Shown piece after piece: positions 24,771 through 33,234 of a stretch of 64,000 bases of DNA (position 1 is its first letter; every line of letters begins with the position of its first letter). Origin of the DNA: Saccharopolyspora flava. Its GTDB lineage: Bacteria; Actinomycetota; Actinomycetes; Mycobacteriales; Pseudonocardiaceae. A program made the translations under genes and the position numbers. The notes below the pieces were generated by a model. The model ran no database searches, had not been told where the DNA came from, and saw only the letters and a program-made list of their open reading frames with translations. The stretch is taken from the NCBI RefSeq assembly GCF_900116135.1, contig NZ_FOZX01000001.1, forward strand, positions 496,001 to 560,000. Direction: 5' to 3'.

Positions 24771-26300
24771 TCAGGCGCTCGGGCTCAGCGAGGCACCGAC
24801 CGTCGGCAGCTCCTTCGGCGGGCCGTCGTCGAGCAGCCTGCGCAGCGCGTCGGTGTCGAGGTGGTCGGCGACGAGGTCGCCGAGCAGGTCGAGCTGGGCG
24901 GTGCGGATGTCGGCGAAGACGGTGTCGGTGGCCGCCCGGAACCCGTCCCGCCCGGCGCGCAGCGCCGCCCAGGCCAGGAACTCGCGGCGGAACGCGTCGT
25001 TCTCGAACAGCCCGTGCCAGTGCGTGCCGAGCACGGCCTCGGCGATGCCGCCCTCCCCTTCGCCGTCGGCGGTGGTGACCAGCGGCGGCAGGTCACCGCG
25101 CCGGACGGCGACGCCGTGGTGGATCTCGTAGCCGGTGACGGCCTCGCCGAAGGCCTCGCCGCGCGGCGTGGCCAGGGTCTTGTCCGGCGCGAAGTCGATC
25201 TCCAGGTCGAGCAGCCCGAGCCCGTCGACGGACCCGGAACCGGACTCGACCTCGTCGTGGATGCGCCGGGTCAGCATCTGGAACCCGCCGCAGATCCCGG
25301 CCACCGGCAGCCCGGCGCGCGCGTGCTCGCGGATCGCCTCGGCCAGACCGGTCTCGCGCAGCCAGGCCAGGTCGGCCACGGTCGACTTCGAGCCGGGCAG
25401 CACCACCAGGTCCGCGTCGGACAGCCGCGACGGCTCGGTCACGAACCGCACGGCCACCCCGGGTTCGGCGGCGAGCGCCTCGACGTCGGTGGCGTTGGAG
25501 ATCCGGGGCAGCCGGGGCACGGCGACCCGCAACCACTGCCCGCCGCGCGGCGGCGCAGGCCGGCCCACGACGCCGTCGGCGACGTAGGACAGCGAGTCCT
25601 CGGCATCGAGCCACAGGTCCTCGGCCCACGGCAGCACGCCGTGCACGGGCCGCCCGGTCAGCGCCCGCAACTGGTCGAGCCCGGGCCGCAGCAGCTCGGG
25701 ATCACCCCGGAACTTGTTGATCACGAACCCGGCGACCAGCGCCTGGTCGGCGGCGTCGAGCAGCGACAGGGTGCCGAACAGCTGCGCGAACACGCCACCC
25801 CGGTCGATGTCGCCGACCACGACCACCGGCAGCCGCGCGGCCTGCGCGAGCCCCATGTTGGCGATGTCGCCGGCCCGCAGGTTGATCTCCGCGGGCGACC
25901 CGGCGCCCTCGCAGATCACGTGGTCGAAATCCCGCCGCAGTTCGTCCAAAGTGGACGACACGATCTCCAGCAGCTCGGCCTTGCGCTCCCGGTAGGACAG
26001 CGCGGTCACCTCACCGGCGACCCGCCCCAGCACCACGACCTGCGACCGCCGATCACTGCCGGGCTTGAGCAGCACGGGGTTGAACCGCACCGAGGGCTCG
26101 ATCCCGCACGCCGCGGCCTGCACCGCCTGCGCCCGGCCGATCTCCCCGCCGTCCGGCGTGACCACGGAGTTGTTCGACATGTTCTGCGCCTTGAACGGCG
26201 CCACCCGAGCCCCGGACCGCGCCAGCCACCGGCAGATCCCGGCGGTCACCACGCTCTTCCCAGCGTCCGACGTCGTCCCAGCGACAAGCAACCCACTCAC
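24771..26300 (-). CDS. cobQ: Cobyric acid synthase
   Basis: Amidates the b, d, e and g side chains of adenosylcobyrinic acid a,c-diamide using ATP and glutamine. The 509-residue protein begins with [19 protein letters not shown] (P-loop variant at residues 8-16) and [12 protein letters not shown], both diagnostic for CobQ/CbiP. The glutamine amidotransferase half has the nucleophile in [11 protein letters not shown] and the His of [11 protein letters not shown]. It is a late step of the cobalamin pathway whose early genes lie at 1-3.2 kb. No riboswitch is seen upstream. Confidence 0.95.
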   Translation of the reverse strand: MSGLLVAGTTSDAGKSVVTAGICRWLARSGARVAPFKAQNMSNNSVVTPDGGEIGRAQAVQAAACGIEPSVRFNPVLLKPGSDRRSQVVVLGRVAGEVTALSYRERKAELLEIVSSTLDELRRDFDHVICEGAGSPAEINLRAGDIANMGLAQAARLPVVVVGDIDRGGVFAQLFGTLSLLDAADQALVAGFVINKFRGDPELLRPGLDQLRALTGRPVHGVLPWAEDLWLDAEDSLSYVADGVVGRPAPPRGGQWLRVAVPRLPRISNATDVEALAAEPGVAVRFVTEPSRLSDADLVVLPGSKSTVADLAWLRETGLAEAIREHARAGLPVAGICGGFQMLTRRIHDEVESGSGSVDGLGLLDLEIDFAPDKTLATPRGEAFGEAVTGYEIHHGVAVRRGDLPPLVTTADGEGEGGIAEAVLGTHWHGLFENDAFRREFLAWAALRAGRDGFRAATDTVFADIRTAQLDLLGDLVADHLDTDALRRLLDDGPPKELPTVGASLSPSA

Positions 26301-26416
26301 ACGACGTTCCTACCCCATGCACCACCTGTGGCAACGACCACCCAAAACGTGAACACCGGACGAACAGGCTCAACTACTCTGCCGACTGACCCGACCACTC
26401 GACCGACGGAAACCCG

Positions 26417-26860
26417 ATGACCACACCTGACGACTGGCTGAGCGACTACAACGCCAGGCTGCAGAAGATCAAAACCGACACCGACCGCGCCCAGCAGGAG
26501 CTCACGCAGGTCGGGGCGTCCGCGACCTCGCCCGACGGGCAGATCACGGTCAAGGTCAACAGCAGCGGCGTCCTGGAGGACATCCGCTTCGGCAACGGCT
26601 TCCAGCATCCGAAACCGGACCAGGTCGCGGCCGCGATCATGGCCTGCGTCCGCGACGCCCAACGCCAAGCCGCAGGTCAGATGGTCGAGGTCATGCAGCA
26701 GTTCGTCGGCGACGGCGCTGCCCTCGACTTCGTCAAGAACAACCTCCCCCACGGCTACGCGGGCGACGGCACGGACGAGGACCAGCAGCAGGCACCCGCT
26801 CGTCCCGCCACCCCACCCGACGACGATGACGACTACTCCAACGGGAGCTTCCTGCGATGA
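26417..26860 (+). CDS. YbaB/EbfC family protein of type VII-like cassette
   Basis: A 147-residue protein. Residues 10-100 match the YbaB/EbfC fold (coiled N-terminal helix, then TVKVNSSGVLEDIRFGNGFQHPKP and a second long helix). The tail is acidic and Pro/Gln-rich (DEDQQQAPARPATPPDDDDDYSNGS). In actinobacteria, divergent YbaB proteins are often the first gene of small clusters encoding ESX-like substrates; the role there is unknown, and nucleoid binding is known only for the classical family. It overlaps the next gene as ATGA. It is divergent from cobQ, with 116 nt between the starts. Confidence 0.82.
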   Translation: MTTPDDWLSDYNARLQKIKTDTDRAQQELTQVGASATSPDGQITVKVNSSGVLEDIRFGNGFQHPKPDQVAAAIMACVRDAQRQAAGQMVEVMQQFVGDGAALDFVKNNLPHGYAGDGTDEDQQQAPARPATPPDDDDDYSNGSFLR

Positions 26861-27171
26861 CCGACGGATTCCGCGCCGACGTCCCGGTGATCAAGCAGCA
26901 CAGCAACCAGGTCCAAGGCTTCGCCGACCGGATCAAGACCGCCCACAGCGCAGCGGAAACAACGATGGACACCAACGCCTTCGGCATCTTCGGCCAGTTC
27001 CTGGCCGCGCACGTCCTCGTTCAGAGCGACGTGGTGAAGTCCGCGATCGAAGGCGGCGGGAAGGCCTTCGAACAGGTTCGGACGGCTCTCGACGAAACGG
27101 CTGCCGACTACTTGGCCACCGATCAGGAGAGCGGCGCGATCCTCAAGGAGGTGAACGTTGACTTCGGCTGA
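26857..27171 (+). CDS. Type VII secretion ESX-C-like substrate or target protein
   Basis: A 104-residue all-helical protein: MTDGFRADVPVIKQHSNQVQGFADRIKTAH forms the first helix and EGGGKAFEQVRTALDETAADYLATDQE the second, with a Gly/Phe-rich turn (AFGIFGQFL). This is the layout of the EspC/type VII secretion target family seen in Pseudonocardiaceae. There is no WXG in the turn. The last residues YLATDQESGA contain a YxxxD/E-like signal of the type used for ESX export. It is translationally coupled to the YbaB-like gene. Confidence 0.78.
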   Translation: MTDGFRADVPVIKQHSNQVQGFADRIKTAHSAAETTMDTNAFGIFGQFLAAHVLVQSDVVKSAIEGGGKAFEQVRTALDETAADYLATDQESGAILKEVNVDFG

Positions 27172-28246
27172 AGACCTGGTCGTTTCCGGCGATGAGGCGG
27201 AAGCGGAAGCAGCGGCGGAGAACACCAAGAACCCCATGGACGGTGCAGGCGGGGTCGAGAACGCCGTATCCATCGCCAAGGGGATCGAGAACGGAGATTG
27301 GGACACCGTCGGGCTGAGCGCCATGGGGGCCGCGGTCGACACGGTGTCGCTCGTGGCCAACCCCTTGGGGACGCTGGCCAGCTGGGGTGTCGGCTACATC
27401 ATCGAGCACGTCGAGTTCATCAAGGAACCGTTCGACGCGCTCATGGGTAACCCGGACGCGATCTCCGGGATGGCCGCGACCTGGGAGAAAATCGGCTCGG
27501 AGCTCAAGTCCGTCGGCGAGGAGTACGCCCAAACCGTGCGCAGCACCACCGGTTGGGAAGGACGAGCCGCTGAGGCGTACCGCAGGCTCGGCGGCGATGC
27601 GGCGAAAACGGTTGACGGGCTCTCCGCTGCGTGCGCGGGGATGAAGGCGGGTGTCGACGGCGCCGGCGCGGTCGTTTCCGCGGTGCGGGGAATCGTCCGC
27701 GATCTCATCGCCGGAGCCATCGGAGAGATCATCGCGGCATTGGCCAAATGGGGAATCGCGGCCGTGTGCACCGCAGGCATCGCTCTCGGCGGCGCCATCG
27801 CCGATGCGGTCCGAATCGCGATGCAATGGGCCGAGAAGATCTCCGGCTGGATGGAGAAGCTCGGCACCGCGCTGAAGAACCTGTGGAACAAGCTGGACGA
27901 ACTGGGCTCAGCCGCGACCTCGATCCGAAAGGGGGTCGATGACTTCTTCAGCGGCTTGTACACGCCACCGGAAGGCAACCTCGTCAAGATCCAGAACCAG
28001 AACACGCCCCTCACCGCGGGGAAAGCCGACGAGCTCGCCGAAGGCGCCACAGGTAGCGGCAGCAAGCTGAAGGACGCCTGGGAGGGAGCCAAGGCCGGTG
28101 GCTCCGGCTACGCACCGTTCGCGAAGGGCGACATCTGGGAGCCCAACCTGGACCTCGGGCCGGGCGAGGGCGGGCACAAGTTCGGCTACGAAGTCGTCAA
28201 GGAAACCGCCAAGCTCGACGACGGCAAAGACCAGGAGGGCGAGTAG
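27158..28246 (+). CDS. WXG100-like domain protein, putative type VII effector or scaffold
   Basis: A 362-residue protein. After an acidic N-terminus and a glycine-rich hydrophobic stretch, residues 100-170 form a WXG100-like helical hairpin with GWEGRAAEAYRR at the turn. A hydrophobic, Ala/Ile-rich segment follows (IVRDLIAGAIGEIIAALAKWGIAAVCTAGIALGG, about 185-220, two possible helices). The C-terminal 80 residues are hydrophilic and lack a recognised toxin domain. The start is TTG at 27158 because AGGAGGT sits 5 nt upstream; this rare start lies inside the previous gene (14-nt overlap). It is an accessory gene. Confidence 0.75.
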   Translation: MTSAEDLVVSGDEAEAEAAAENTKNPMDGAGGVENAVSIAKGIENGDWDTVGLSAMGAAVDTVSLVANPLGTLASWGVGYIIEHVEFIKEPFDALMGNPDAISGMAATWEKIGSELKSVGEEYAQTVRSTTGWEGRAAEAYRRLGGDAAKTVDGLSAACAGMKAGVDGAGAVVSAVRGIVRDLIAGAIGEIIAALAKWGIAAVCTAGIALGGAIADAVRIAMQWAEKISGWMEKLGTALKNLWNKLDELGSAATSIRKGVDDFFSGLYTPPEGNLVKIQNQNTPLTAGKADELAEGATGSGSKLKDAWEGAKAGGSGYAPFAKGDIWEPNLDLGPGEGGHKFGYEVVKETAKLDDGKDQEGE

Positions 28247-28250
28247 GGCA

Positions 28251-28910
28251 ATGAGCACCTCGAACTCGAACAACATCGGTCTGCGACTGACGAAGATGGT
28301 GCTCGGGCTGATCGTCACGGCCTGCATCGTCATGCTGTGGCCGACGATCGTGTTCTCGTTCCCCGAGAAGGCCGACGAGCAGAACGCCACCGCCACCGTC
28401 CAGTCCTGCGAGGACACCGGGCCGATCACACGGCGGGGCTTCGGCCACAACTGGGATTGCCGTGTCCGGATCACGGACGATGAGAGCAGGAAGAACTGGA
28501 CCACCAACATCGACATGAACTTCTTCTCCCCCGAGGACGTGGGCAAGGAGAAGAGGCTCACCTGGGGACACGGTGGTGGTCGCGCGAGCACGAACACCGA
28601 TACCTACGTCTACACACGCGCTGAGGGCTACCCAGCGGGTGTGCGCCTCCTCGTCTCCATCGTCGCGGCCGTCGTGCTTCTCCCACCCGCGCTGTGGCTC
28701 CTGGTCAAATCCGTCGTCTGGAGCTTCCCCCAGAACGAGCAGCGCAAGTTCTGGGAGAAGATCGGCGGAACATCTGAGCAGAAGGCCGAGAAGAAGCGGC
28801 AGAAGCAGGCGGAGGACGATCGCTGGCGCGAAACGCAGCGGCGGCGCGCCGAGCAGCACGAGGCCGCCAAGGCTGCTCGCAAGCGGGCGAAAGAAGGCGG
28901 CCAGAGCTGA
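28251..28910 (+). CDS. Membrane protein of type VII-like cassette
   Basis: A 219-residue protein with a hydrophobic helix at about 14-36 and a second at about 128-150, leaving an extracytoplasmic loop of about 90 residues with two cysteines (SCEDTG and NWDCRVRI, a likely disulfide). The cytoplasmic C-terminus is a strongly charged coiled-coil-like Lys/Arg/Glu/Gln tail. The start is ATG at 28251, 4 nt after the WXG-like gene's stop. Similar unnamed proteins accompany ESX-like clusters in related genera. The function is unknown. Confidence 0.72.
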   Translation: MSTSNSNNIGLRLTKMVLGLIVTACIVMLWPTIVFSFPEKADEQNATATVQSCEDTGPITRRGFGHNWDCRVRITDDESRKNWTTNIDMNFFSPEDVGKEKRLTWGHGGGRASTNTDTYVYTRAEGYPAGVRLLVSIVAAVVLLPPALWLLVKSVVWSFPQNEQRKFWEKIGGTSEQKAEKKRQKQAEDDRWRETQRRRAEQHEAAKAARKRAKEGGQS

Positions 28911-28925
28911 GCCGACCCCGTTCGT

Positions 28926-29498
28926 CTAGCGAACCAGGTCCGGCCTGAGTTCCGCGACTGCCCGGGTGATCCGTTGGACGACGGATTTCCCGGGCAGTGT
29001 GATCTGCGGTGGGTCTGGTTGCCGCTTGTCGAGGATCTGCCCGTGACGCCCGGCGAAGCCCTCATCGACCGGTTGGAACAGCAGAGCCGCCTGGACCGGT
29101 TTCGAGTTCGGGTCGTCCTTGACCTTGGGTCGCGGAAGACGGCCGTGGATCGCCCGCAGCTCGCTCCACGAGATCAGATCGGCCTTGCCGTGGATGTGCA
29201 GCCAAAGACCGCGCTCGTCGACGTGGATGCGATGGACCTGCGTGACCATGCCCACGCCACCCGCGACTCCGAGCAGTGAGAGCGGGCCGAACAGGACCGT
29301 GAAGAACCAGCCGATGTAGGGCGCGAAATCCCGTCCCTTGCGCGTGACGATCTCGTCCGGGAACAGTGCGACGGCCAGGAACAACCCGGCGAAGGCCAGG
29401 AGGAACACCATCGCGGCGAGGAAACCCCAGCCCTCGCGGTAGCGGACGATCTTCGCCGAGTCGCTGGGAGCCCACAGTTCGGTGCGCACAGCAGTCAC
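28926..29498 (-). CDS. Uncharacterised membrane protein
   Basis: A 190-residue protein with two helices (FLAAMVFLLAFAGLFLAVALF and the FAPYIGWFFTVLFGPLSLLGVAGGVGMV region) and a cytoplasmic domain of about 100 residues beginning HRIHVDERGLWLHIHGKADLISWSELRAI, which looks like a PH-like or YdbT-like strand pattern. The annotated start is GTG at 29498, but GTG at 29489 follows TAGGGT by 7 nt, the leaderless spacing seen elsewhere here. It converges on the type VII-like cassette and may belong to it. Confidence 0.7.
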   Translation of the reverse strand: MTAVRTELWAPSDSAKIVRYREGWGFLAAMVFLLAFAGLFLAVALFPDEIVTRKGRDFAPYIGWFFTVLFGPLSLLGVAGGVGMVTQVHRIHVDERGLWLHIHGKADLISWSELRAIHGRLPRPKVKDDPNSKPVQAALLFQPVDEGFAGRHGQILDKRQPDPPQITLPGKSVVQRITRAVAELRPDLVR

Positions 29499-29522
29499 CC
29501 TAGGAAACGTCCTGGAGCGGTT

Positions 29523-29547
29523 GGGGCGGTTCCGGGAGAACCACCCC
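29523..29547 (-). terminator. Hairpin after map
   Basis: GGGGCGGTTC (29523-29532) pairs with GAACCACCCC (29538-29547), one mismatch, 5-nt loop, 7 nt beyond the map stop on the minus strand. It has no long U-tract. Confidence 0.55.
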
Positions 29548-29553
29548 GTCAGC

Positions 29554-30411
29554 TCAGGGCTGGGTGAGGATTTCGTTGCCGTTCTCGGTGATGAGGATGG
29601 TGTGCTCGAACTGGGCGGTCCAGCTCTTGTCCTTGGTGGTCACCGTCCAGCCGTCGTCCCACATGTCGTACTCGTGGGTGCCGAGGGTGATCATCGGCTC
29701 GATGGTGAAGGTCATGCCCGGTTCCAGGACGGTATCCACCGACGGCTCGTCGTAGTGCAGGATCACCAGTCCGCTGTGGAACGAGCGGCCGATGCCGTGG
29801 CCGGTGAAGTCGCGGACCACGCCGTAGCCGAAGCGCTTGGCGTAGGACTCGATGACGCGGCCGATCACGTTGAGCTGGCGGCCCGGCTTGGCGGCCTTGA
29901 TGCCGCGCATCGTCGCCTCGTGGGTGCGCTCGACCAGCAGCCGGGCCTCCTCGGAGACGTCACCGGCCAGGAACGTCGCGTTGGTGTCGCCGTGCACGCC
30001 GCCGATGAACCCGGTGACGTCGACGTTGACGATGTCACCGTCCTCGATGATCGTCGAGTCCGGGATGCCGTGGCAGATCACCTCGTTGAGCGAGGTGCAG
30101 CAGGACTTCTGGAAACCCCGGTAGCCCAGCGTCGACGGGTACGCGCCGTGGTCGAGCAGGAACTCGTGCACGACGGCGTCGACGGAGTCGGTGGTCACGC
30201 CCGGCCGGATGGCCTTGCCTGCCTCGGCCAGGGCCTGCGCCGCGATCTTGCCCGCGTGGCGCATCGCCTCGATGACCTCCGGCGGCTGCACGTCCGGGTC
30301 GGTGTTGCGCTGCGGAGCCGGTTTGTCCACGTACTCGGGACGCTCGATGTGCGCGGGGACTTGGCGGCGCGGCGTGGGAACGCCTGGCTTCAACGGGGCT
30401 CGAACCGGCAT
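29554..30411 (-). CDS. map: Type I methionine aminopeptidase
   Basis: Removes the initiator methionine from nascent proteins; a dinuclear metalloenzyme of 285 residues. The metal ligands are in [19 protein letters not shown] (two Asp), GHGIGRSFH (His), FTIEPMI (Glu) and QFEHTILIT (Glu). The N-terminal extension of about 40 residues with PxRxxP-like content ([16 protein letters not shown]) is characteristic of actinobacterial MapB. It occupies the same position as mapB in the Mycobacterium gene order. Confidence 0.96.
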   Translation of the reverse strand: MPVRAPLKPGVPTPRRQVPAHIERPEYVDKPAPQRNTDPDVQPPEVIEAMRHAGKIAAQALAEAGKAIRPGVTTDSVDAVVHEFLLDHGAYPSTLGYRGFQKSCCTSLNEVICHGIPDSTIIEDGDIVNVDVTGFIGGVHGDTNATFLAGDVSEEARLLVERTHEATMRGIKAAKPGRQLNVIGRVIESYAKRFGYGVVRDFTGHGIGRSFHSGLVILHYDEPSVDTVLEPGMTFTIEPMITLGTHEYDMWDDGWTVTTKDKSWTAQFEHTILITENGNEILTQP

Positions 30412-30468
30412 GCCCCCACTCTAACCACGCACGCCGGACCCGACTCCCGGCGGTGACCGCGAGTGGCC

Positions 30469-30504
30469 GGGACCTCCCCGCCCCGAGCGGGAGGGGAGGT
30501 TCCC
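30469..30504 (-). terminator. Hairpin after PIN-domain gene
   Basis: GGGACCTCCCC (30469-30479) pairs with GGGGAGGTTCCC (30493-30504), one bulged base, 8 nt past the stop of the PIN gene. It has no U-tract. Confidence 0.5.
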
Positions 30505-30512
30505 GCTCCGGA

Positions 30513-30902
30513 TCAGGCCGGGGAGGCGGTCGCCAGGCCCGCTTCTCTGGCCGCTTCCAGCAGAGCCGGGTCGTAGGAGACGTAGGTCACCGGCTCGTTG
30601 CGGATGCCGCAGGCCGAGGCCAGGTGGATGGCCTCCACCGGGCCGAGGTCGGCGCGCAGCTCGCTGGCGCTGTCGAGCACCTCCTGCTGCACCGGCAGCA
30701 CGTCGAGCTTCGAGACCACGATCGAGGCCAGGTCCTCGGCCGCCGGGCCCTGCTCGCGGAAGCTGCGCAGCACGTCGACCTTGGACAGCGCGCTGGTCAC
30801 CCGCGGCTGCTCCCAGCGGTCGCGGATCCACTGGCTCAGCGCTTGGCTCTCCGGTTCGGGGGCGATCATCTTGATCAACGCGGAAGAATCGAAGTAGATC
30901 AC
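30513..30902 (-). CDS. PIN-domain (VapC-like) protein without recognisable antitoxin
   Basis: A 129-residue protein of the VapC ribonuclease fold. The first acidic residue is in IYFDSSALIKM at residues 2-12. The middle acidic position reads PVEAIHLASA, where Asp of the usual DAxHLA is replaced by Glu, and the last is in YVSYDPALLEAA. GTG at 30902 is taken as the start because AGGAG stands 5 nt upstream. No intact antitoxin is visible upstream: all three frames across 30903-31170 are Arg/Pro-rich shadow-like translations. A VapC (Rv2863) lies at the same place in M. tuberculosis (from memory). Confidence 0.8.
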   Translation of the reverse strand: MIYFDSSALIKMIAPEPESQALSQWIRDRWEQPRVTSALSKVDVLRSFREQGPAAEDLASIVVSKLDVLPVQQEVLDSASELRADLGPVEAIHLASACGIRNEPVTYVSYDPALLEAAREAGLATASPA

Positions 30903-31233
30903 AGCCACTCCTGTTCGCACCTGGGGCGGCGCCGGCGGCCTTCGGGGGAGGCGTTGCCGGCACGGTTCGTCGGGGATGCGGTCGCCGACGGCGCGGCGGA
31001 CCGATGCGCGTCCGGTCGGCCCGGACACCGGATCGCCATCGCACACCGCCGCAACGCAGCGTGGCGGCCGGATCGCGCGTCAGTGGCGCCCGACCGGTGA
31101 CGACCCCACCGAGAACAGCAACGAGACCACGCTGCTGCGCTCGATGGGCTACAACCTAGCACCCAACTGACCCTAAGTGATCACCCAATCACGTGAAGCG
31201 ACCGCGTTTCCCCGCACGCCACTCCTCTCCCGT
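30903..31233. other. Region upstream of PIN gene, no supported gene
   Basis: About 330 nt. Open frames exist on the minus strand but their translations are Arg/Pro/Ser-rich with no antitoxin signature. A minus-strand TAGGTT -10-like box near 31150 may drive the PIN gene. A decayed antitoxin (fragment VGDRIPDE in one frame) is possible but not demonstrable. Confidence 0.4.
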
Positions 31234-31278
31234 GTCGAAAACCCCGGTTTTCATGGCGCGAAAACCGGGGTTTTCGAC
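31234..31278. repeat. Perfect 19-bp inverted repeat
   Basis: GTCGAAAACCCCGGTTTTC (31234-31252) and GAAAACCGGGGTTTTCGAC (31260-31278) are exact complements around a 7-nt loop. It lies beyond the main terminator of the PBP gene and could be a second, bidirectional terminator or a REP-like element. Confidence 0.8.
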
Positions 31279-31280
31279 GC

Positions 31281-31326
31281 GCGAAAAACGACGGCGCCGC
31301 CCGGTTCCGGGGAACCGAGCGGCGCC
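31281..31326 (-). terminator. Intrinsic terminator of PBP lipoprotein gene
   Basis: GGCGCCGCCCGGTTCC (31293-31308) pairs with GGAACCGAGCGGCGCC (31311-31326), one mismatch, followed on the minus strand by GTCGTTTTTCG. It starts 20 nt past the stop. Confidence 0.88.
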
Positions 31327-31345
31327 GTCCGCGTGGGATCGACCG

Positions 31346-33130
31346 TCACAGGCCGTCGAGGAACCTCTTCGCCGCGTCGACCGACGGGCCCGAGGAGCCC
31401 GCGTCGGTGATGAGCACCGCGAAGGCCACGTCGTCGCGGTAGCCGACGAACCAGCCGTGCGAGTGGGTGCCGTCGCCGAACTGCGCGGTGCCGGTCTTGC
31501 CCCGGACCTCGCCCGAACCGGCCAGGCCGCGCGCGGTGCCGCCGGTGACGACCTCGCGCATCATCGACCGCAGCTGGTCCAGCGCCGCGGGCGAGACCTT
31601 CTCCGGAGCGGCGTCGGCCTTGGTCTCCTGGCCGCGCATCAGCGTCGGCGTCGGCATGGCGCCGTTGGCCACCGACGCGGCGGCCAGCGCCATCCCGAAC
31701 GGGCTGGCCAGCACCTTGCCCTGGCCGATGCCGTTGGCCGCGTGCTGGGTGACGGTCTCGGCGTTGGTGACCTTGCCGGTGATCGTCGTCGCGCCCGGCA
31801 TGTCGAAGTCCACTCCCAGGCCGAACTTCTTGGCCTCCTTCGGCAGCGCGTCGTCGGGCAGGTCCACCGACAGCTGCGCGAACGTGGTGTTGCAGGACTG
31901 CGCGAACGCCGTGTGCAGCGGCACCCGGCCCAGGTCGAACTCCTTGTCGTTCGGCAGCGTCATGCCGTCGAAGACCTTCTTGCCCGGGCACTCCACCGGG
32001 GTGTCGGCGCGGACCTTGCCCGACTCCAGGGCGGCGGCACCGGTGACCATCTTGAACGTCGACCCCGGCGGGTACTGCCCGGACAGCGCCATCGGCCCCT
32101 GCGCGTCGGCCGGGTCGTTCTGCGCGACCGCCAGCACCTCGCCGTTGGAGGGCTTCATCGCCACGATCATCGCGGCCTGCGGGATCGGGTCCAGCGCCTG
32201 CTCGGCGGCCCGCTGGGTGCGGTCCGACAGCGTCACCGAGGTCGGCGGGACCGGCTTCTCGGCGACGGTGTGCAGCTTGCGGACCTCGTTGCCCTTGTCG
32301 TCGGTGATGGCCACCTGCCACCCGGCGTTGGCCTTGACCTGCTCGTCGACCTTCTTCGACACCCCGGCCAGCACCTGGGAGGCGTAGCCGCGCTCGGAGG
32401 CCAGCAGCCGCATCTGCGCCGGGAACCGCACGCCCGGCAGGTCGTAGATGCTCGAGCGCACCTTGTCGTAGTCGGCCTGGCGCAGCGTGACCACCTGGTA
32501 CGGCTGGCCGGGCGGGGTCTTGCCGACGCCCTCGACGATGGACTGCTGGGTGATCGCCGGTTCGATCGGGCTCAGCGCCTGGGCCAGCTTCCCGGCCACG
32601 CCCGGCACGTCACCGGCCTCCTGGCCGTTGAGGCTGACCGTCACCACCGGCTCCGGCCCCATCAGCTGCTTGCCCTCGGCGCCCGTCACGGCTCCGGGAG
32701 CGGGCAGCACCTCGCTGTAGGCGAGGGTCTGACCGGGCTTGAGGTCGGGGTGCAGCACCGACGGGGCCCACAGGACCTTCCAGCCCTCGGACTCGTCGAC
32801 GAGCTGCACCGTGCTGGTGTAGCGCCAGACCTTGCCGTCATTGAAGTCCCAGGAGAGGTCGACCTTCGCGGACGCGCCCTGCTCGTTCTCGGTGACCTGG
32901 CCGAGGTTGGCGTGCGACGCGACCGGGGCGAGGTGCTCGCGCGCCTGCTCCAGTCCGCGGCGCGCGGCGTCGGGGTTGTTGGTCTGGGCCGCCGCGCCCG
33001 CCGCGTCACCTGCGGCGACGGCGTTGACGAACGAGGTGGCCACGTCCTTCTCGGATGGTCCGGTGCTGCACCCCGCCACTGGAACCAGCAGCAGTGCGGT
33101 GAGCCCGACCATGATCCGCGAGGCAAGCAT
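31346..33130 (-). CDS. Penicillin-binding lipoprotein (class B transpeptidase with MecA_N-like domain)
   Basis: Cell-wall D,D-transpeptidase of about 594 residues, anchored outside the membrane as a lipoprotein (lipobox LVPVAGC near residue 20). Residues 30-140 form the NTF2-like MecA_N domain (EKDVATSFVNAVAAGD), then a dimerisation domain, then the transpeptidase: SxxK in GSTFKM, SxN in AQSCNTTF, and KTGTAQ near the C-terminus. ATG at 33130 (MLASRIMVGL) or 33112 is possible; neither has a clear ribosome site. It corresponds to the PbpLipo gene of the mycobacterial order. Beta-lactams would target the active Ser. Confidence 0.93.
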   Translation of the reverse strand: MLASRIMVGLTALLLVPVAGCSTGPSEKDVATSFVNAVAAGDAAGAAAQTNNPDAARRGLEQAREHLAPVASHANLGQVTENEQGASAKVDLSWDFNDGKVWRYTSTVQLVDESEGWKVLWAPSVLHPDLKPGQTLAYSEVLPAPGAVTGAEGKQLMGPEPVVTVSLNGQEAGDVPGVAGKLAQALSPIEPAITQQSIVEGVGKTPPGQPYQVVTLRQADYDKVRSSIYDLPGVRFPAQMRLLASERGYASQVLAGVSKKVDEQVKANAGWQVAITDDKGNEVRKLHTVAEKPVPPTSVTLSDRTQRAAEQALDPIPQAAMIVAMKPSNGEVLAVAQNDPADAQGPMALSGQYPPGSTFKMVTGAAALESGKVRADTPVECPGKKVFDGMTLPNDKEFDLGRVPLHTAFAQSCNTTFAQLSVDLPDDALPKEAKKFGLGVDFDMPGATTITGKVTNAETVTQHAANGIGQGKVLASPFGMALAAASVANGAMPTPTLMRGQETKADAAPEKVSPAALDQLRSMMREVVTGGTARGLAGSGEVRGKTGTAQFGDGTHSHGWFVGYRDDVAFAVLITDAGSSGPSVDAAKRFLDGL

Positions 33131-33234
33131 GTCCGCGAGTATGCCGAACCCTTGTGCGGTACCGAATCCGGGTTCCCGACACACCGGGCGAAATGGTTCG
33201 CGGCCGCCTCACCTGGGACGCCGGTGAGCCGCCT

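Noticed and set aside
30899-31162. Antitoxin gene for the PIN protein (87-codon frame overlapping the PIN start)
   Set aside because: The overlap is attractive, but the translation is Arg/Ser/Pro-rich and shows no Phd, RHH, AbrB or MazE pattern. Other frames look the same.
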